From Ciona intestinalis (lineage: Eukaryota > Chordata > Ascidiacea > Phlebobranchia > Cionidae): a stretch of DNA of 64,000 nucleotides. The translations under genes and the position numbers were made by a program. Under the pieces are notes generated by a model. It saw only the letters and a list, made by a program, of their open reading frames with translations, was not told where the DNA came from and made no database searches. Positions 11,923 to 23,300 of the stretch are shown one piece after another. The stretch is from positions 2,243,171 through 2,307,170 of the forward strand of contig NC_020168.2 of NCBI RefSeq assembly GCF_000224145.3. Reading direction: 5' to 3'. Positions within the stretch are counted from its first letter, which is position 1. Every line of letters begins with the position of its first letter.

Positions 11923-12565
11923 ATGGATGATGTAAACTTAAAACATGAAGTAATGGTGAATCAATTCGTTCTGGCTGCTGGCTGCTTGTCACATGAAGCA
12001 AGGGAACATTTAAAATCTACACATTGGCACTTCGAGGTGACCAGTTGTGCTACGTATGGGCTACCTAAATAAGCAACTGTAGTTAAACAATGGTTATCCC
12101 ATTAGAACAAACTACAAAGTAAAAATATATTTTTTAAACATACACATTTTTTAGCAAAGTTAAAGTTAAACTTACAAAACTGATTGTGTTATGTTTATTT
12201 TTTAGTGTGTTTATTTATCTATATAATTGAGTGTGTCTGTTATCCATAATATTAATTTTATTGACAGGCTGCCCTAAGTCGATACTTTCAAGAATCTGGA
12301 ATACCTCAACAGCATAACCAACACCCTGTAAGTTATATTTTATAATTTCGATTTTAAGGTTTTATGATCTTGTACTTAAGTTTTTGTATTTTAGTTTTGT
12401 CCGCCAACCAATACACCAGCTACACCACCTGCATTTCCTGAAGCATTGCTCGCATTTTCAAAAATGCAGACTGGAGAGAAACAGCAGCAGAATCCTCCAA
12501 CTAGCAATGCACAACAGACCGGTTCACAACAGATCGGTTTTATGAAAGTAAACACAAGCAGCTGA
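11923..12565 (+). CDS. UBALD: UBALD-like protein (UBA-like domain, FAM100 family)
   Basis: Three exons: 11923-12036, 12268-12327 and 12395-12565 (TGA). They join in frame to a 114-residue protein. Residues 1-50 (KHEVMVNQFVLAAGC, HWHFEAALSRYFQESGIP) match the UBA-like domain of vertebrate UBALD1/2. The following CPPTNTPATPPAFPEAL matches the conserved Pro-rich segment after it. The tail is Gln/Ser-rich and shorter than in vertebrates (about 160-177 residues). Function in the family is poorly known; the UBA-like fold suggests a ubiquitin or protein-binding adaptor. The start was chosen because the family begins a few residues before the KHEVMINQF motif and the site has a good context (caccATGG). 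Splice sites are all GT-AG. Confidence 0.88.
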
Positions 12566-14516
12566 AAACTATGTTAAATAACAACTGCCAAATATTCATT
12601 CTTCTTATGTTTAGTTTGAAGGATTCACTACATACTTTTTGCTATTGGTAGTGCAGCTAAGTTTGTTCTATTTGGGTTTCATTGTCAGGAGACATATTTG
12701 TTAGTAGATAATAACTGTATTTATTGTTTAGCTTATTATGTGCTGAAATTTTTCTTTATCAAATGTAACGAAGGCACTGTTTAAGTTAGCCGCTCTTAGG
12801 TTGTTGTGAGTAGAGGTTGACTACAAATGATTATTTTTTTCAACAATCTAGTTTATTGCAATGAGTTACGTTTTTTCGAATATCTCCTTTTAAAACTTAT
12901 TTTATAATTTTTTTTGCTTTCCAATAGAAAAAAGCAAATTACCATAAAGCACACCTATGCGTTAACATATTAATAACACTGACTCAGAAACTTTTCTTTG
13001 ATTAAGCCCTGTCACCAACATTGTGTTGTTGTAAGCTTTTTCCAAATCATGAAAATTCACATTGGAACTCACAGTTTACCAAGAAGCTGGTGTTCTTGAT
13101 CACACTTTCATCTAAAAGCTTGGTCCTTAAAGTCTGTATGTTTTACTTAAACACAACTGGCGTAATATTAATACTGTGCTGTGGTACAATTGCAACTTCT
13201 AATCTATAAATTGCCTAACAAATTTATTTAAGCACACAATAATTGATTCTGAAATGTAATAATGAACCCACTTTATGAAAATATTTTTTATAATGTTTTA
13301 TTCCCTAACACAGTTTTACTGTTTAACGGAAAAGACACTTTGATGTTTTTGCCAATTAGATTTACAAACGATTTGTCAACTTTTTTGGTTAACTTTGTAC
13401 ACCAGTCTTCATGTGTTAACAATTTACAAGTATATTAATGGCCATTCCATCATGCAAATGGCCAAATACCATTACTTTATATTTAAGTATAATCTATATG
13501 CATAATACAGCTAGGTTCAGTGGTCTCTAATACAAAAAACAAGCATTCAGGAATATCTTTGCATGTCGAAAGTTATCTTTTATTTGCATGTAGTGTCTAA
13601 CATAATACACAAGCATTTTGATGAAATCTAGCTTCAAAAAACTCAACCCCAGCAACCATATTAAAAAAACTGAACAATAGTATACTGTTTAAACAATTTA
13701 AACAGCTTGATCATGTTTTTAAAAATGGTATTCTAAGCAGTCTTTGAGGTGCAATGAAATGAGATCAATGATGTTTGGAAGAAAAGTTAAGGGACATCAC
13801 GAGCATGAGGTACCCCAGGATGGTAACATTTTCTGCCTTCCAAACATTGTACGGTATACAGCTAGATTTGTGTAAATTTCGGGAAAATTATCGTTTAATT
13901 GTTTTTTTTGTTGTTAATTCCCCGCGTTAGGCATACGTATGCAGCCGTATTAACAAACCACACATGCAATGCGAATGAATTCCCATTCAAATATTTGTGT
14001 TTTGCCAGTGTTACGCTTGAATGAAATACAAAAACCGACGAAGCGCAGCATTTTTTTTGACACAGCAGAAGCCAGAAGACGAAACTGGAGGTTATTTGCT
14101 AACCTTCGGTAACATTACAATATAGAATACTAATTTACTGTAAAGTAAGCTTATTTCGCCAATAACAACAGTTGTTGGTTTCTATCTTTTTTAATTCTCA
14201 GTATATGACGATAAAGTTTAATGCCTGTCAACTATAAAAAAAACAAGCGGCTGAATTAGGTAGACCCAGAGTCCGTAATTAAACATGTTTATATACGGAC
14301 TCTGGGTAGGCCTACATACTTTAACACATTTTTGGCAATAATTCTGTTAACAATTTTGATTGACCTCTATTATAAAAGATAATGCATTTAGTTTGTATTC
14401 AAGTGTAAAAGTTCTAATGTTTACCATGTATTCCAGGAAATAACAGATTAAAAATATTGGGAGAATACATTGGTCAAGTGTACCATTAGTTGTGATTAAC
14501 AAGGTATTGTTGAACC
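12566..14516. other. Spacer between UBALD-like and NDUFB4-like genes
   Basis: Probably begins with the UBALD 3' UTR. It is AT-rich, with no convincing gene. The only structure seen is a perfect-stem hairpin at 14265-14308. Confidence 0.4.
14265..14308. repeat. Hairpin / mini-foldback
   Basis: Arms agacccagagtccgta and tacggactctgggt are separated by a short AT-rich loop. Part of the arm (tatacggactctg) recurs near 60343. Probably a small foldback element remnant. Confidence 0.6.
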
Positions 14517-14957
14517 ATGGTTGAGGAAACCCATTTTTCTCCGCTCTTGGATAGGCTGAAGAAAGGTCCACGTTTCCGTACACGGCTCAACTACAAAACC
14601 AACAAGGTCACCACCATGCCTCCAACAATTGACCCAAAAAATTGGTCCGAAATCACTCCGGAAGAACTGCGGCGGCATAATCAGAGAATGGAACTCAAGG
14701 GAAGACTGCGAAGAGAGTACTGGACCAAGGCATACCACCCACAGCATGGGAAATGGTTTAATCCCGCTATTAGTGATCCACAAGTTATCAGGCACACATG
14801 GGTGAATAGTGTCTGGCACATCTCTAGCTCAATGAAAGCAACTCCAAAGCTTGTACTAGCCATGATTGGTGCTTGGAGTGTTCCAGTCTTGTATGGTATT
14901 TATGCTTTCAGTAGTCCAAAGTTTCTTGATAGATACAAATCTGTTGTTGAATCTTAA
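14517..14957 (+). CDS. NDUFB4: NADH dehydrogenase (complex I) accessory subunit B15 / NDUFB4-like
   Basis: Single exon of 146 codons plus stop. The core runs TIDPKNWSEITPEELRRHNQ, then LKGRLRREYW and NPAISD. It matches the NDUFB4 pattern LDPaEYniSPEtrraqaeRl..raqLkREYl...NPAl. One hydrophobic segment (about residues 112-130, LVLAMIGAWSVPVLYGIYAF) fits the family's single transmembrane helix in the inner mitochondrial membrane, where it is a structural subunit of the complex I membrane arm. The N-terminal 33 residues before MPPTID are longer than in vertebrates. A second in-frame ATG at residue 34 is an alternative start. The coding exon has no introns. AATAAA at 14993-14998 is a likely poly(A) signal 36 bp past the stop. 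Confidence 0.82.
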   Translation: MVEETHFSPLLDRLKKGPRFRTRLNYKTNKVTTMPPTIDPKNWSEITPEELRRHNQRMELKGRLRREYWTKAYHPQHGKWFNPAISDPQVIRHTWVNSVWHISSSMKATPKLVLAMIGAWSVPVLYGIYAFSSPKFLDRYKSVVES

Positions 14958-14992
14958 AATATAATTTTGAACCGAATTTTCTTGTAGCATGG

Positions 14993-14998
14993 AATAAA
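14993..14998 (+). terminator. Poly(A) signal of the NDUFB4-like gene
   Basis: Canonical AATAAA about 36 bp downstream of the stop codon at 14955-14957. Confidence 0.6.
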
Positions 14999-15176
14999 AT
15001 TCATTTCTTTATGAACAAGTTCATTGCTGTAATGTTTATAATGTATTTTGGTGTTATCTGAAATTTTATATTGTTATTTCAATTGGTTCTCAAAACTAAA
15101 TTTCTCTTGTGTGATTAACTAATAGCTCTGCATATTAGGCAAATTATTGAAACTTTGAAAAAAGTTTCCAAAATCA

Positions 15177-16330
15177 ATGTCACAAGAGTCTGGAGCATCG
15201 AAAGTACTTCAAAGAAAAAACAAGTTAAATCAACAACAGGCGAAACCTAAGGTGTGGCAGTATGTTGGATACAAAAGGTGTATTAATAGAAGTTAGTAGT
15301 TTCTTTTATACAATGTAGACATGCTAATCTGCTTATTTGCATGTATGTTTCGAACCATTTAAAATCTAAATGTCAATTTTTGTGTAAATAGTCATATAAA
15401 TACGATTTTGATTTATAGTATTCTTGAGACTGCGACATGTCAGCGAATATATTCAATCAGTGGCAAGCGAGATGATATCTCATTGTTTTATGTTCATGGA
15501 AACTTCTATGCTATCAATGCAACTTGTCCTCATGCAGGTAAGTTTTTAAAACTAGGTTTTGATTTATATAACATGTCTAAATGTGTCAATACATATTTGT
15601 GTTATTTAGGAGGGCCACTTGATGTAATTGTTGATTTGGAAGACTTGGTAAAAAGGGAAGAACCCCATGTTATTTGTCCATGGCATCATTTTTCCTTTAA
15701 TTTGTTAACTGGAAAGGCAGAGGAAGGATTAAAGGTAATTAATGGGTTAATTTGGTTTTGGTAAAAATAATTTTTTTGGGTTAAATCTTAATTCACTTAG
15801 TAATTACTGGCCATATATATATATTACTTTATAGAAAAAGTAGAAATAAAATGAGTAGAATACTAATTCCCCATTTCATATCAATCGTAAATAAAGTATT
15901 TGCACCACTGGATTGTAAGATAAACATAATAAATTCACAACCCCATCAAACAGTTACCGTTTAAGTGGTTATGCTATATTCTTTTACACTTAATTATATT
16001 TGAACCATTATTTTAAGGTGAAACATCATATGGTTACTAACTTACTATTGATTCTTCAAGTTGTATAATTACGGCGTAGTTATTGATAGGTATTTAAATG
16101 GTAGCAAGGTAAATTTGCCTACTGTAAGTTTTCAGTTCAACACATTGTCTGGAGTTGTCAATAGGGCTCTGCTCGTTTGTTTACTGTATTGATTATGTTA
16201 AATGAATGGCTCTCTAAACTTAAAGGTATATTTTTAGGCTGAAACCTACCAAGTCAAAGTAGATGGTGAGAAAGTGTATGTTTTTCACAGCTACAAACTG
16301 TCTGTCAAGCCATTTGAAACTGAAATTTGA
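15177..16330 (+). CDS. RFESD: Rieske [2Fe-2S] domain protein, RFESD type
   Basis: Four exons: 15177-15277, 15419-15537, 15610-15734 and 16238-16330 (TGA). They join in frame to 145 residues. Both Rieske cluster motifs are present: CPHAGG (box 1, spanning the exon 2/3 junction) and CPWHHFSFNLLTG (box 2). These supply the two Cys and two His ligands. The segment GNFYAINATCPHAGGPLDVI and the size resemble RFESD and soluble Rieske ferredoxins rather than the membrane cytochrome bc1 subunit, since there is no transmembrane helix or mitochondrial-type N-terminus. The likely role is a small soluble electron carrier; the partner is unknown. The chosen ATG at 15177 is the first that opens into exon 1; the N-terminal 30 residues are basic and Gln-rich. 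It lies 220 bp downstream of the NDUFB4-like gene on the same strand. Confidence 0.87.
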
Positions 16331-17343
16331 GAAGAATGTTTGTGGCATTTTAATCTGTTTTATTTTATATTTGTTGCTGTGACATTTTCTTCAATGATGC
16401 TAATTCATTATTGCGTTTCTGGTAATTTCTTCAAATAAGTAACTGTAGTTTGTTATTTAATGTCAACTATGTCTTATGTGGCTATGCATGTTCATCACTG
16501 TTGGACCATAGATATCTAAACATATTTTTAGGTATCACGCCAATACATGTTATTCGTATCGTGCTAATACATGTGATATATATTAAGTTATATGCTATAA
16601 TAGCATTGGTTCAACCATGTTATACTTAGCGTGTCATTCATTTAGGGCCAAGAACATATTTGCATTGTAATCCGAACAATGTTATACATGGAACTTCTAA
16701 AAAATGGTGGTGCAATATAATAAATAAACAAACAACTTATCGATATGCTTGATTCCAGTGGAGAACCCATAAAAACAAGACTCTGGGTCTGTGCCTTACG
16801 TTAAAAGACACCAATCGTGCAACCGACCCTTTTGCGTCCAAAATTAAGAAAAATCGATGATTATTGCAACTGGCTATGCAGAGTTTGTGCTTTTTTTGGA
16901 AGTTATCTTTGGTGGGAACACGTATATTAGGTTACATTTACCTTAGCATATATTATACGATATACCAACCCTGTATACACCAAAACAATTGAAACTAGAA
17001 ACGCGAAATTTGGATTACCTGGTATTTCTATGGTTCTGCTATATTGTTGCCCACATATCATAGGAAATAGTAAAACATTTTCCCGCCCAAATGTGTCAGT
17101 TGTTCAAAAAATGATTAAAATTCGCGAGTGGCATTTTTATAGAAACGGTGCTTCTTAGAAAGTTATTCAACTACATTGACAATTTACATTAGAAAGTGAT
17201 AGCATTCTTGAATCATAATACTTATTAGAAGATGGCAATTATCGTTTTCGACGAATACGTAAAATTATAAATATTAATAATAAATTTAATAAAATAGCAG
17301 GTTATCTTTATATTAATAGAAATTAACATTTATCTGCCGAACG
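16331..17343. other. Spacer between RFESD-like and SYCP3-like genes
   Basis: About 1 kb of AT-rich DNA. AATAAA-rich sequence near 16715-16725 could end the RFESD transcript. No gene or known repeat recognised. Confidence 0.4.
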
Positions 17344-20300
17344 ATGCCTAGAAAATCTAAAGAATCCAAACCAACATTTGAATATGAACAGGACTTCATG
17401 GAAGGAATGGAATCAGGATCCGAACCTAAAGAAGCAATCATTTGTGAAGGTGAACCAAGTTTTAGTTCTGTATTAAAGAGGTTATTGCCCAAAGTCTATC
17501 TGCAAATATAGCAGTTTCGTTTTTGAGCATGCCCTCAAACAAATAGGAGTTGTGCGGCGCAGTCCAGTCTGCAGAGTATGGCAGTTCCTGACGAGATCTC
17601 GCGCGTGCAAGACGGTCATTTTTCGCGTGCACATGTGCTATTATCAAAAAATGGTACATTTCCAAGCCACAATTCTCAGATCCGGGTTGACGTCATAATG
17701 CGTATTGTTATTTGAACCTGCAGCCTTAGAAAAACGTAAACAAACAGAGATTAGCATTACCTAACATTGTGAAACTAGTAAATACGCTCGATTTTGATGC
17801 AAAAAGCTAACCTAACAGGATTTTACTTACTTGGTACGACTTAAGTTATAAACAGGGGTGTTTTAAACTCTTTGTTTGCTGGATACTTATCGCGCCTGGC
17901 GCCCTCTAAGCATTTGTAGTCCGCGGTTGCTTTTAAGGTTTGAACTTTGAGCTGCTTGTTTATGTATTTGTTCTTTTCTTACTTACTTATCGCTGCATAA
18001 TAGTAGTAATCTACGAAGGCAGTTTGTGCCGTGTACCTTACGATTACGCTGTGTATAGTTGACGTTATGTTTACTTACAGTTTCACCTACAATAAAGTGG
18101 AAAGGGGACATTTTTTATAAAGATAATTTTTGAAGATCAAAGCTTTAGTCAATTTTATTTGTTGGCAGTTGTAAACAAGAATGGTTCTAATAAAATTATC
18201 TTGTTTTGATGGTTATTCTTCTTTTTATACAATTTTTATTTCATAGCAAATGCACTAAAATAGGCTCAAAAAAATGGTCACTCAAAAATTCTGGTCATGT
18301 CAGATAATGAAGTTGAGAGCTGGCCCATTGTGCCTTGTAAATGATATTGAGATGTACACTGGCAGTGGTACTGCCATTAAAATTGATGCTATAAGATTCT
18401 CTCTGTAACCCTGAACCTGGTACAAGATCTACAACATCTGTTGATAACGACAAAACCCTCAAGCACTGGAAGAGGAAGATGTGACTAGAAGTCAGGATAA
18501 CCATTGTAAAATTGCCAAAAAACAAATAGTTCATCTGATGTCTCTATGTTATAGAGCAGAACCAATTTGAAGCTACAAATAAAGAAGTCTGAGCAAAACT
18601 GCACAACCAACAAGTGATGTGATGTACAATGAGAGGTTCGAAGATTTCTCCCGGGGATTATACTCTTAGTTGGACTGTTTAAATACCCATAACAAATATT
18701 TTAGGCAATGTAACTGTAAATATTTTCTATTTATTAGCAACATGTTCGCGACTTTGCTAGATCATGATTGTGACAATAAAAATGTTTTTGCTAAAATTGT
18801 TTGTACATGTACTAAATACAGGTACTTTAGTTATAAAACGCCGGCAGATTCGTAGTGTAATGATCATAGGCGGAGAACTTTTAAAATGCCAGGGTATGCC
18901 AAATATTTGCGTCATAGTACCAATAATATTTTAGCCACCAACAACAACAACAAAATGCACTGTTGGCAAACTGTTTGTGTCTTTTAAGCTATATTTCAAG
19001 CTATAGAATCGTCCGTGCAGTTTTAAAACAAAAGAAATAAAGTAATTCCCGCCGATCGCTATTAGACAACGAGCCTAAAATACTGAGACGCCATCCAATA
19101 TAAATATAACATCACGAAAGTTTTGTGCTGCTGTTGAACATTAGAAGTCATTTTTTTTATAAATCTTGTGTTTGTGGGGTCTTTGTATAAAACGTTTGTA
19201 AATCGCTTTATTAAAAACGCTTGTAAATCGTTTTTATTAAAACGTTTGTATATCGTATTATTAAAAACGTTTGTAAAACGTTTTTATGTGTTTGCCAATA
19301 TAGGCTTTGCCTGTTTCGTGGGTTAACCATTACGTTTGATTTAACTTTCACGAGAGGAGTGAGTTCTGTAATATACGCAGGACATTTNNNNNNNNNNNNN
19401 NNNNNNNNNNNNNNNNNNNNNNNNNNNNNNNNNNNNNGTGTTCACGTGAATTTGGGTTAAGCAGTCTCCACCGTGAACGTAGATTCGTAGAACATTCAGT
19501 TTGTTATCTCCTGGAATGCTGATAGTGAACGCGTCAATTGGCATTGTGACGTCAATAATCGACCCATTAAATGCTATTATGACGCAAATAATCAAAGTGT
19601 GAATCGCCACTATATCGTAACAAAGCATTATGCGTGGTTGAGGAAAACTTTGGTAAAGATCGACTTTATTCCTTCAAGAATGTATTAACAACTGTAGGCT
19701 TAACGATACGCCGATACTGATAAACGACCCTGATAACGCAGTATGTAAATATGACGACAGGTTTTAGACCGACCCCTTTTTTGGGTTCTGGCTACATGAC
19801 AACCTCCTATACATGACGTCGAAACTAGAGTAAACCGTGATATAAGTATATGATGTTTTATTGTGACGGCAATTTTGGACGGCGGGGTAATTCTATTGAA
19901 AATCCGGTGGGGTACTTGAAATGCGTTTACTAGACATGTTGAAATATTTATTAAATCAAACATTGAGCCGAATTTATTTTAACCTTGTAAAAAATCTGAA
20001 ACTACCAAGAACCGAATGTTGTTACGTCACAGACACAAATGCTTAAGTTGCCAGGCAACCGAAACGTACCTTGACTGACGTCTCCGTTAAAACTGCGGTC
20101 TGGAACATTTATAAATGTTAGATTTTTATTATTTTAATAGTTTAATGAAAATATCAATGATCCTATCGAGTTATTCTAGTATTATCTGCGCGAATATGAT
20201 CTATAAGTTTGCGTAAGAAAGGCAATAAACATGACGCACGCATTAAAATTCCAGGGCCTGCGGGAGTACCCTGGTATTTGTGAGGGCCTGCGCGCAGGCC

Positions 20301-23300
20301 TTGCAGGCCCGCATTCAGCGCCTATGGTAATGATCCACTTATTTGGCCATGATTGGAATACCCGGAAATTTATGAATACTCGGTAAACTCTCCTGGTGTG
20401 AGAAAATGAAAACGGGAAGGGTCTTGAGGCTCATAATTATTTAATAAGTAAATGATGAAGTAAGAACAAAGAAAACAAAATTGTAGTTGCACAGTCTTTG
20501 CAGCAGAGGTGATAGGATCCCAGCGTTTAAACTGTCCAAAACATGTCCCCTGGTATGATTGCTGCTCATTGCAATTGTGTGGTGGTACTGGTAGTAGGGT
20601 ATGTTGAGTTCAGAATCAGATATATACTTACTTATTTGAGATACAACAAGTATATATTTTTTGTTTTCAGACTTGACGAATCATGTTCCCATGTGGGTGC
20701 AGTTATTTTTAAAACAGCAGTACGCCATGTAGTTTCCCACCATACCTCCTTCAGTTTCCTACCATCCCTCCTCCCATAGAGTTTAAGCAAGTAAATTATT
20801 TTTCCCTACATTTTGCTCCTTTGCCTCCTTTTAGTAACAGTACTTTTCTTTCATTTCTCCTCCTCCTTTTGCTTCCTTTAGTATTCAGTTTCCCTCCATT
20901 CCTCCTTAGTGTTGTCCGCTATAAGCACCTTTTATCTCTATATATGATATACACCTGTACTGTATCAGCCAATACCTGTAATAAAGTGATCCTCGCAAAT
21001 ATAGGTGTGTCTATGTTGGATTCCAGTCCGATATATATTTTGCCTTCCATTTAGGCGTTTACCAGCAACGACCCACTTCTTTCTACGCAATAGATCCGCT
21101 TTGAAAAAAATTAAACAAGCTTTTTTTTGTTGTTAATGTGAAAGCTTATGACAGTCTATTGCTACACAGCTTGGCGTTTTTTTATTTTATCAACTCTATA
21201 ACCCTATTTATCTTACAATCCCGTATACCCTGTATACTGTACACTGCGTTGTACGGGTTTTCTAAGGCTGCAGCAAAACAGTCATTATGACGTCACAATA
21301 TATCGGTGACCCAACCCGGATCAGAGAATATTTCTGTTCATTTTTTAATTAATTGGCGTGCGTGGGACAAATTATGGCGAGCATAAACAAAAGTTTGTAA
21401 AAAAAATCGCTTGTGCACCTGCCATATTCTGCAGAGGTAACCCTTTAGCTGGTGGCCACCTGAAATTTTGGTTTCAAAATGTTCCTTAGGTTTCACTGAT
21501 GCCCACTGTATAACTTTTTTTTGAAAAAACTTGGGCATTCATGTCGAAAAATAACTTTGAAAATGCGCAAAGACATGCTCTGTCACCGTAATTCGTCTGA
21601 TTTGCTTAGGTTAATGATTTATTACGTCACAAATCCGTGTGTGAATGCCTACTATTTCGTAACAAACAGTCTACCTGGCTAAGAAAAACATGGTAAACAT
21701 AAGGATAAACTACAACGCAAAACTAACCCGAATGCTTAAAAATAAAAAAAACTCGTTTTGATAGATTTGAATCACCTTGGCGCAACCCATTTGTCAACCC
21801 TGTGCGACCCATGTTTGGGTTGCGACCCATACTTTGGGAACCACTAACCTAAAACATTAATTACATTATTAGAAAATGTGAAAATCTGTTTTTGATTCTT
21901 GGTTACCTTTAAAATTAATAAATCATTAATTAAATTAGAATAATTTACATACATAACTTAATTCATTTTATCACAAAGTTAACATTGGTTAAGAAAGAAA
22001 AAAACAAAAAAAAACACAGTTGTTTTTTTAACTCCACAGTTGTTTTTTTTTTACTTCCATAAGGCGATTTGGGGGTAAAAACAACAAGAGAAAACAGTAT
22101 GAGCCAAACAAATGTCTTTTCCACCCACAAAAGCTATTTGCGGTGAAAATGATTTTTAGCGGGCTAGCGGGGTTGTCCTTTCTTACCCCAAGTACCCCAT
22201 TGTTGTTTATAACCCCACTTTACTATATGTGTTATAGTTTTCGTCTTTTTGCCATTAAGTAAAGAATTGGAACAATTGCCATGAATACCTTATAGTTCGC
22301 TATGCTTATAGTGCATACATGCTTAAACCGCGGCGCAATACTCTTCTGACTTGGTGATTGGCATAAGACTGCCTGACAGCTTAAGCGTTTTTAAACCCTG
22401 CAAACGTAAAGGTTAAACGATGATGCACAAAAAAATCAAACTACGACGCACATAAAGGTTAAACTACGAACCACGTAAACAATAAGTACCTTGCACCATG
22501 CATGATGCACATAAAGGTTAAGTGAGCACGTCCTTTTCATGAAACATTTGTATACCTATACTATATCGCTATATGAGTAAAATCGAAATAGATGCTCCTG
22601 CTTTATAACTATAGATTCTTATTTTTTTGTAGTAAAACAGCCTAAAAAGCCAAAGAAGCGATCATCGGTTGAATATGAAAGAGAGGAATCGGATTATGAA
22701 GAGGATGAACAGTAAGTTAAAATTTTTACACTTTGTTGTAAATCTATTTTGATCAAGTAGTTTATATCCATACATATTAAAATTTAATGTGCCAGGAAAT
22801 TTTACAAAAGAAATTAATGACAAGAAAATGCCTTTAGGCCAGAGGTTGTGGAAATATTTATGTTTGAACATAGAAATAGCTCCAACCAATAGACTCTTAG
22901 TGAACTGTCCAAAATCCAAATATTGGCATACGAACAAAAAAATTCACACTGCGACGCAAAGTTACATACATAGTTACTTAGCAACTCAAAAGCGGGCACA
23001 ATGTGTATGAAACGGTACACCATTGTTATACCCACCAGAATAATTGAGGGAAAGCTAGGGGGTTCCCCCTTTAAAACAATGAAAAAAAGTTTTTTAATTA
23101 AATTATGTATATCCTAGTCTTGTGGGATGAAAAAAGACAAAAGTCCCCTCAAAATATAACAGTTGTTTTTTGCTCCTTTCCATATGGCAAATTTCCGGTA
23201 AAAAACAAAATTATATGAGCAGAAATCTACATCAATTTAATTTACAGCAAATAACTGCATTTATGTTTTTTACCATAAAAGGCCCTATCACAATAAAAAG

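Larger units (their letters stand above)
17564..21436. mobile_element. Long inverted-repeat element (about 3.9 kb) in SYCP3 intron 1
   Basis: The left end is CCAGTCTGCAGAGTATGGCA at 17564. The right end at about 21420-21436 is its inverse (ctgccatattctgcag). The similarity continues inwards for roughly 180 bp on both sides; for example agatccgggttgacgtcata and ctgcagccttagaa on the left recur inverted at 21240-21330. The outermost right bases have decayed and no target-site duplication is visible, so two independent fragments cannot be excluded. No transposase frame is seen. Another element (18866-20327) is inserted inside. Confidence 0.6.

Noticed and set aside
18866-20327. A protein-coding gene inside the nested hAT-like element (frames near 19341-19963)
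   Set aside because: The frame spans an assembly gap and mobile-element DNA; no family match or splice support.
22662-23035. Overlapping frames on both strands near SYCP3 exon 2
   Set aside because: Only 22633-22711 joins in phase with SYCP3; the others are not conserved in appearance.
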